Of a stretch of 64,000 bases of DNA, positions 60,135-64,000 are shown one piece after another. The notes under the pieces are model-generated. The model did not search any database, was not told the DNA's origin, and was given only the letters and a program-made list of their open reading frames with translations. Source of the DNA: Pratylenchus scribneri (taxonomy: Eukaryota > Nematoda > Chromadorea > Rhabditida > Pratylenchidae); the NCBI GenBank assembly GCA_030063045.1, contig JAQSEB010000059.1:4960001-5024000 (forward strand), read 5' to 3'. Numbering within the stretch: position 1 is the stretch's first letter; each line of letters opens with the position of its first letter. The position numbers and the translations under genes were made by a program.

Positions 60135-63100
60135 ATGAATGATTGACTATTTTTTGAACGAATTATTTGCTTTGGTTAAGGCAAAATTGGAGTGAAATGT
60201 GGTGAAAAATTAAATTAAAATAAAATAAATATTTTACATTAATTCGGTTGATATGTGTGTGCTCTTGGAATTTACTATATTTTACACATTTTTTGTATTA
60301 ATTAGCGACTGACGAATTGTGGTGAAAATGAAAATAATTTAATTATAAGGAAGGAAAATATTCTGTTTTTGATGATTGTTCTCCAAATATTTTGTTTTCC
60401 TCTCATTCATTTTCCTTCCTTATTAATTATAATGAAAATATTCCAAATATAAACAATAATATTAAATTTATGAAATAATTTACAATTTTTTGTGCTCTTT
60501 CTGTGGAATTTATTAAATTGGCGAGAAAATTGGAGGAAAAAGAGCGGATTTGGCCCGGGCAAGCAAAATAAAAAACAATTAAAAATGTGGATGGAATAAA
60601 TAATAAAAAGGGCCAATCAAATCCATTATTAAAATTCTTCTTTCTCTTTTGGATTACGGTACATTTGATTGGCCCTTGAGGGAATAACAAATGAAAAGGA
60701 AGGGAGGATGGATGGATGGCAAGGCACAGAGAAATCCCAAAAAGACCATAGCCACTCTTTTTCGCGGTGAATAAAAAGGCAATAAAATTATAAGGGGGAG
60801 GCTAGGCAATATTTTTAATAATTATTTTTAAAAATTTTAGAATCAAAAAAATAAAATAAATTGAAAGGCAGGAAATAATTGGAAGAAAAAGAAGAAAAGA
60901 GAAATAGCTATGAATTTGTGAATGAATTGGAGAATGGACGGTGGCAAAATTGGATGACCAAAGGATGTGTTGAAAATGTGACCAATTGTGGTTTCATGAA
61001 ATGTTGATGACCTTAAATTTGGTTAATTTTTGCAAAAATTATATTTAAAAAGGAATAAATTACCAATCAAAAATTCAATCCAAAGCAATCATTGATGGAA
61101 GAATATTCATTGGATGGATTGCAGCTTCCATTTGATGTTCCAATTTGTGCCATTCACTGTGTCCAACATTTTTGCTGCCATTTTTTGTTGATTTCTTCAA
61201 ATTTATTCCAATTCATTTTCCCCTTTTCATTCATTTTCGCCTACCTTTCCTTTCCATTTTTCCCTTCCAATTTGCCATTTCCTTGTCCATTTCCATTCTC
61301 CGTTTTCCGATTGGCCATTTTCCACATTCATTGAATTGAAGGCCAATTCCCAGTTGAGAGTTTTTTTGTCCCTTTTTCTGATTCTTTTCACTTTCTTCGG
61401 CCAAAAATGGCCCAATGGCCAGTGGGGAAATTATCCCCTTTTCTTTGACAAATTCTGAAATATTTTAGGGAATTTTGATCAAAAAATGGAAATTGAATGA
61501 AAATTAGAATTGAGCGAATGAAAAAGGGGGGGGGGGGGGAAGAGGGGATTGGATGGATTAATGCGTGGAATTGGGGAAAGGAATATATTTAAAGGGGAAT
61601 TTGGTGAATTTTGCGGTAATTTGAGCTGCGTAATAATGGATTGGGGGATGGAGAATAGATGGACGGGAATGGGATGGGATGATGAATGATGATGGTGATG
61701 ATCTGGTGGCGATGAATGTGGGGAAATGGACGGAAAATGAGCCGACGAATTTGGGGGGAAATGGGCATATAAACAGTTCCCCCGAGGGGAAGGGGGATGG
61801 AATAATAATTGGCTGGAAAATAGGGCGAATGGGCCTTTCTGTGAGGGATTTTTGGGGACAGACGGAATGGATGGATTTTAATATATTTTGGCGAAATTCA
61901 TTTGAATTTGCCACGTCAACCAAACACATATTGGCCCCCTCATCACTTGCCGTTCGCCTCCCATTAAGGCAGCCGCCCTTTTTGCGTGATCTTCATTCAG
62001 CTGCATTCCTCCCCTTTTTCCTATTTTCCTGTCCATTTCATATGTTTCGTTCTCATCGCTTCATGCCCATTTCCCGCCAGCCTTTCCTCCCACTCTCGAC
62101 AGATCGATTTGAGGCCAAATGGGAAGGAAAAGAATGTACAGGCAAAAATGAAGAAAGGAGAAGGAGGCAGACCATTCTCGAACGAATGTTTGGTCGAGAG
62201 GGGCCGAATAACCCATTCTAACCATTTTCCCCCGAATATTCAGCACCAGCCGATGTGGCGTTTTGCGAATGAGAATATTAGGAGGAGGAGGGAAAAGATA
62301 GGAGGAAAATATTCAAGACCGGATTGCTTTTGCACTTTCCGCCTCCCTCCATCCATCCATCCATTCCCATTCATTCATTGCCTTAATCGTCAAATGGACT
62401 GTGCTAATTTATTGACTCCCTCCACCTTTCTCCCTTTTTATTTATTCTTTTTGCGCCAATCGCCGCCAAAGGGGGGATTCGGATTCATTGAAAGAAATGA
62501 AGGAGGGAGGGGGAGTGGATGGACAAGTTTGGGGCTGAAGATGAAGTTGAAGGTCAAGAATGGGGGAAGGGGGCGGAAATGGAAGATGAATATGGAGGAT
62601 TTTTAGGTGGAGGAAGGCCGGCACAAATTGGAGGCAAATATAAATTGACGGATTGGATTTGGATTTGGAGGAGAGATCCGGGCAAAAGATTGTGCCGAAT
62701 TGTGTGGGCATAAAGATGGGAAAGAAGAAATGGTAAATATTCATTCATTCCCTCCAATCAACCACTCCTTTTTGGGTAAAATGAAGGTGGGTTTGCCATT
62801 GAAGGATAGTTTCTTGAATGAATGCAGAAATGGATCCGGGAATGATGAAAGACGAAGGCGAGAATTGTTTGAATGAGGCGAGAAAACAATGGGAAATGTT
62901 GACGAATTACAAACAAAAATACAAGGAAAATGAATCATGGAAAAAAGGGAAGAAATTTGGAAATGAGAGGCATTTTGGGGAATGGATTGGGGGCATGACG
63001 TGATTTGGATTTATTAGAAGGGAGTGGGAGGATTAGAGAGGGGAAGGAATACGGTAAGCAATTTGGGGAAAAGATCCGGCTGGAGGAATAAAAAGTGGGT

Positions 63101-63294
63101 GGAATATTTGCACTTGAAAGGCTGAAAATGGATTTGTTTGGGAGAATTGGAAAAGAAATGGATGAATTGAAGGAATGTGATTTAATTCCATATTGGGAAA
63201 TGACCACGCCCTCAATAGCCAAAATGCCCACATCCCCTCTAGCCAAATAAATCCCCGAAAATGGTCTTGCCCCTCCGGCCGTTAATGTTTACTT
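60135..63294. other. Mostly non-coding 3.2 kb, no supported gene
   Basis: Long stretch with overlapping open frames on both strands at 61558-62606, where composition keeps several frames open at once, and a poly-G tract. I see no splice-consistent exon chain or recognisable motif. Confidence 0.45.
61527..61540 (+). repeat. Poly-G tract (14 G)
   Basis: Uninterrupted run of fourteen G, the third long G/C homopolymer in the window. Confidence 0.95.
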
Positions 63295-63678
63295 TTATTC
63301 GCCAATAAAAAAGCCAACCATTTTATGATCCACAAAAGAGGGGATGGTCTCGCACATTAAAAATTGATCTAAAAATGGGCCAATCACCATATTGGAGAAT
63401 GAATTGGCAATAAATGGGTAGAAAATGTGCATGGGGATGGATTGACTGTTCACACAAATTGTTGCTGGTCGGGACTCGAGAGTGGAGTGGACAAATTCGT
63501 TTGTTGTATGGGAATGAATGTTGAGGGGGATTTGTGTTTGTCCAGCCGAAGCAGTTTTGTCCCCAATGTGCGCGTCTGTGTACTGCCCACCCCCAAATAC
63601 TCCATCCAATCCCCCACCTCCACCACCCCCGTAGATCCCCTGAAATGCCTGTGCCCCCTCCATTTCTTGTCCATCCAT
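63295..63678 (-). CDS. Possible terminal exon of an unknown protein
   Basis: A 127-codon frame ending in TAA. It starts with a Gly-rich run (GIYGGGGGGGLDGVFGGG) after an internal CATTTCAG acceptor-like site. A well-balanced segment follows, including TNEFVHSTLESRPATICV and NSQSIPMHIFYPF. The codon choice looks coding. Overlapping frames in the same region (63323-63955) are shadows. It may be the 3' exon of a gene whose 5' end lies beyond the window. No family recognised. Confidence 0.35.
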   Translation of the reverse strand: MDGQEMEGAQAFQGIYGGGGGGGLDGVFGGGQYTDAHIGDKTASAGQTQIPLNIHSHTTNEFVHSTLESRPATICVNSQSIPMHIFYPFIANSFSNMVIGPFLDQFLMCETIPSFVDHKMVGFFIGE

Positions 63679-64000
63679 TCAGTCTGCTTTTGGGGGCGAT
63701 CTGCGCGCCAGTCGGTGCCATTGCCTCTTTCGGCCTTTCCCCCAATCCCCATTCAATCCCCCCGGTCCATTCATAATCCTCAGTCACAGTCCCCTTTCCC
63801 TCTCGTCGAGGACGGTCGGCCATTTTTTGTGTTGTCCTCCGCGCAAACAAAAAAGTGGAAAAGGGCATTCCAACATTGGGAGAATGGAAGGAATTTGAGG
63901 GAAAATTGGTTGGAATTGGGGTTGACCGGGAATATTCCTTCTTTGCCCCCTCCAATTAATAAGCAACCCTCCGGCAGTCATCAACTTCGCCAATCGCCGT

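Noticed and set aside
61679..62606. Two overlapping plus-strand ORFs of 180 and 206 codons
   Set aside because: They overlap each other and a 123-codon minus-strand ORF, with no domain or splice evidence. Openness reflects composition.

Overview
This looks like nuclear DNA of a nematode, most probably a clade IV (tylenchid, plant-parasitic type) species. The evidence is an A/T-rich sequence, dense genes split by many 40-60 nt introns, an Argonaute of the worm-specific type without slicer residues, a TRA-3-type calpain, an EXP-1/LGC-like Cys-loop channel, and an unusual number of GC-AG introns. Elevated GC-AG splicing is something I recall being reported for cyst nematodes; I could not check it. 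The gene models below were joined by hand from open frames, splice-site phase and recognised protein families. No search was run.

Layout. 1-189 holds the end of mitochondrial ribosomal protein S2 (+), followed by a 26-nt minisatellite. 1.2-3.9 kb is a bestrophin (-). 5.2-5.6 kb is a small secreted protein (-). A second minisatellite lies at 7.1-7.7 kb. 8.6-14.0 kb carries three + strand genes: a FLYWCH/WRKY-GCM1-like zinc-finger protein, nucleoside diphosphate kinase, and an unrecognised 387-residue protein. 15.9-16.8 kb is a secreted orphan (+). 18.8-21.7 kb is a TRA-3/calpain-5-like protease (-). A third minisatellite, bracketed by direct repeats, lies at 22.4-23.6 kb.

23.9-40.2 kb is a collinear minus-strand block, read from high to low coordinates: IFT70/TTC30, a worm-specific Argonaute, CSB/ERCC6, and an RRP12-like protein. 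CSB and RRP12 are only 189 nt apart. 40.7-44.3 kb is a Cys-loop receptor (+) with a roughly 530-residue N-terminal extension, facing a MAM-like secreted protein (-, 44.4-46.5 kb). A HAD phosphatase-like protein (-) and a complete CYP4-type cytochrome P450 (-) follow. An SLC25 carrier (+) has a MITE-like element in its fifth intron. An SLC6-type transporter (+) occupies 55.1-58.9 kb. The last 5 kb is mostly unresolved, with orphan minus-strand exons near 59-60 kb and at 63.3-63.7 kb.

The genes do not form one pathway. They are a mix of housekeeping (NDK, MRPS2, RRP12, CSB), neuronal or ciliary (Cys-loop channel, SLC6, IFT70, bestrophin), detoxification (P450) and small-RNA (Argonaute) functions. 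The most distinctive features are the recurrent GC-AG introns, the channel with its giant acidic extension, the Argonaute with an Asn/Gly-rich insert inside PIWI, the related minisatellites and the intronic inverted-repeat element.
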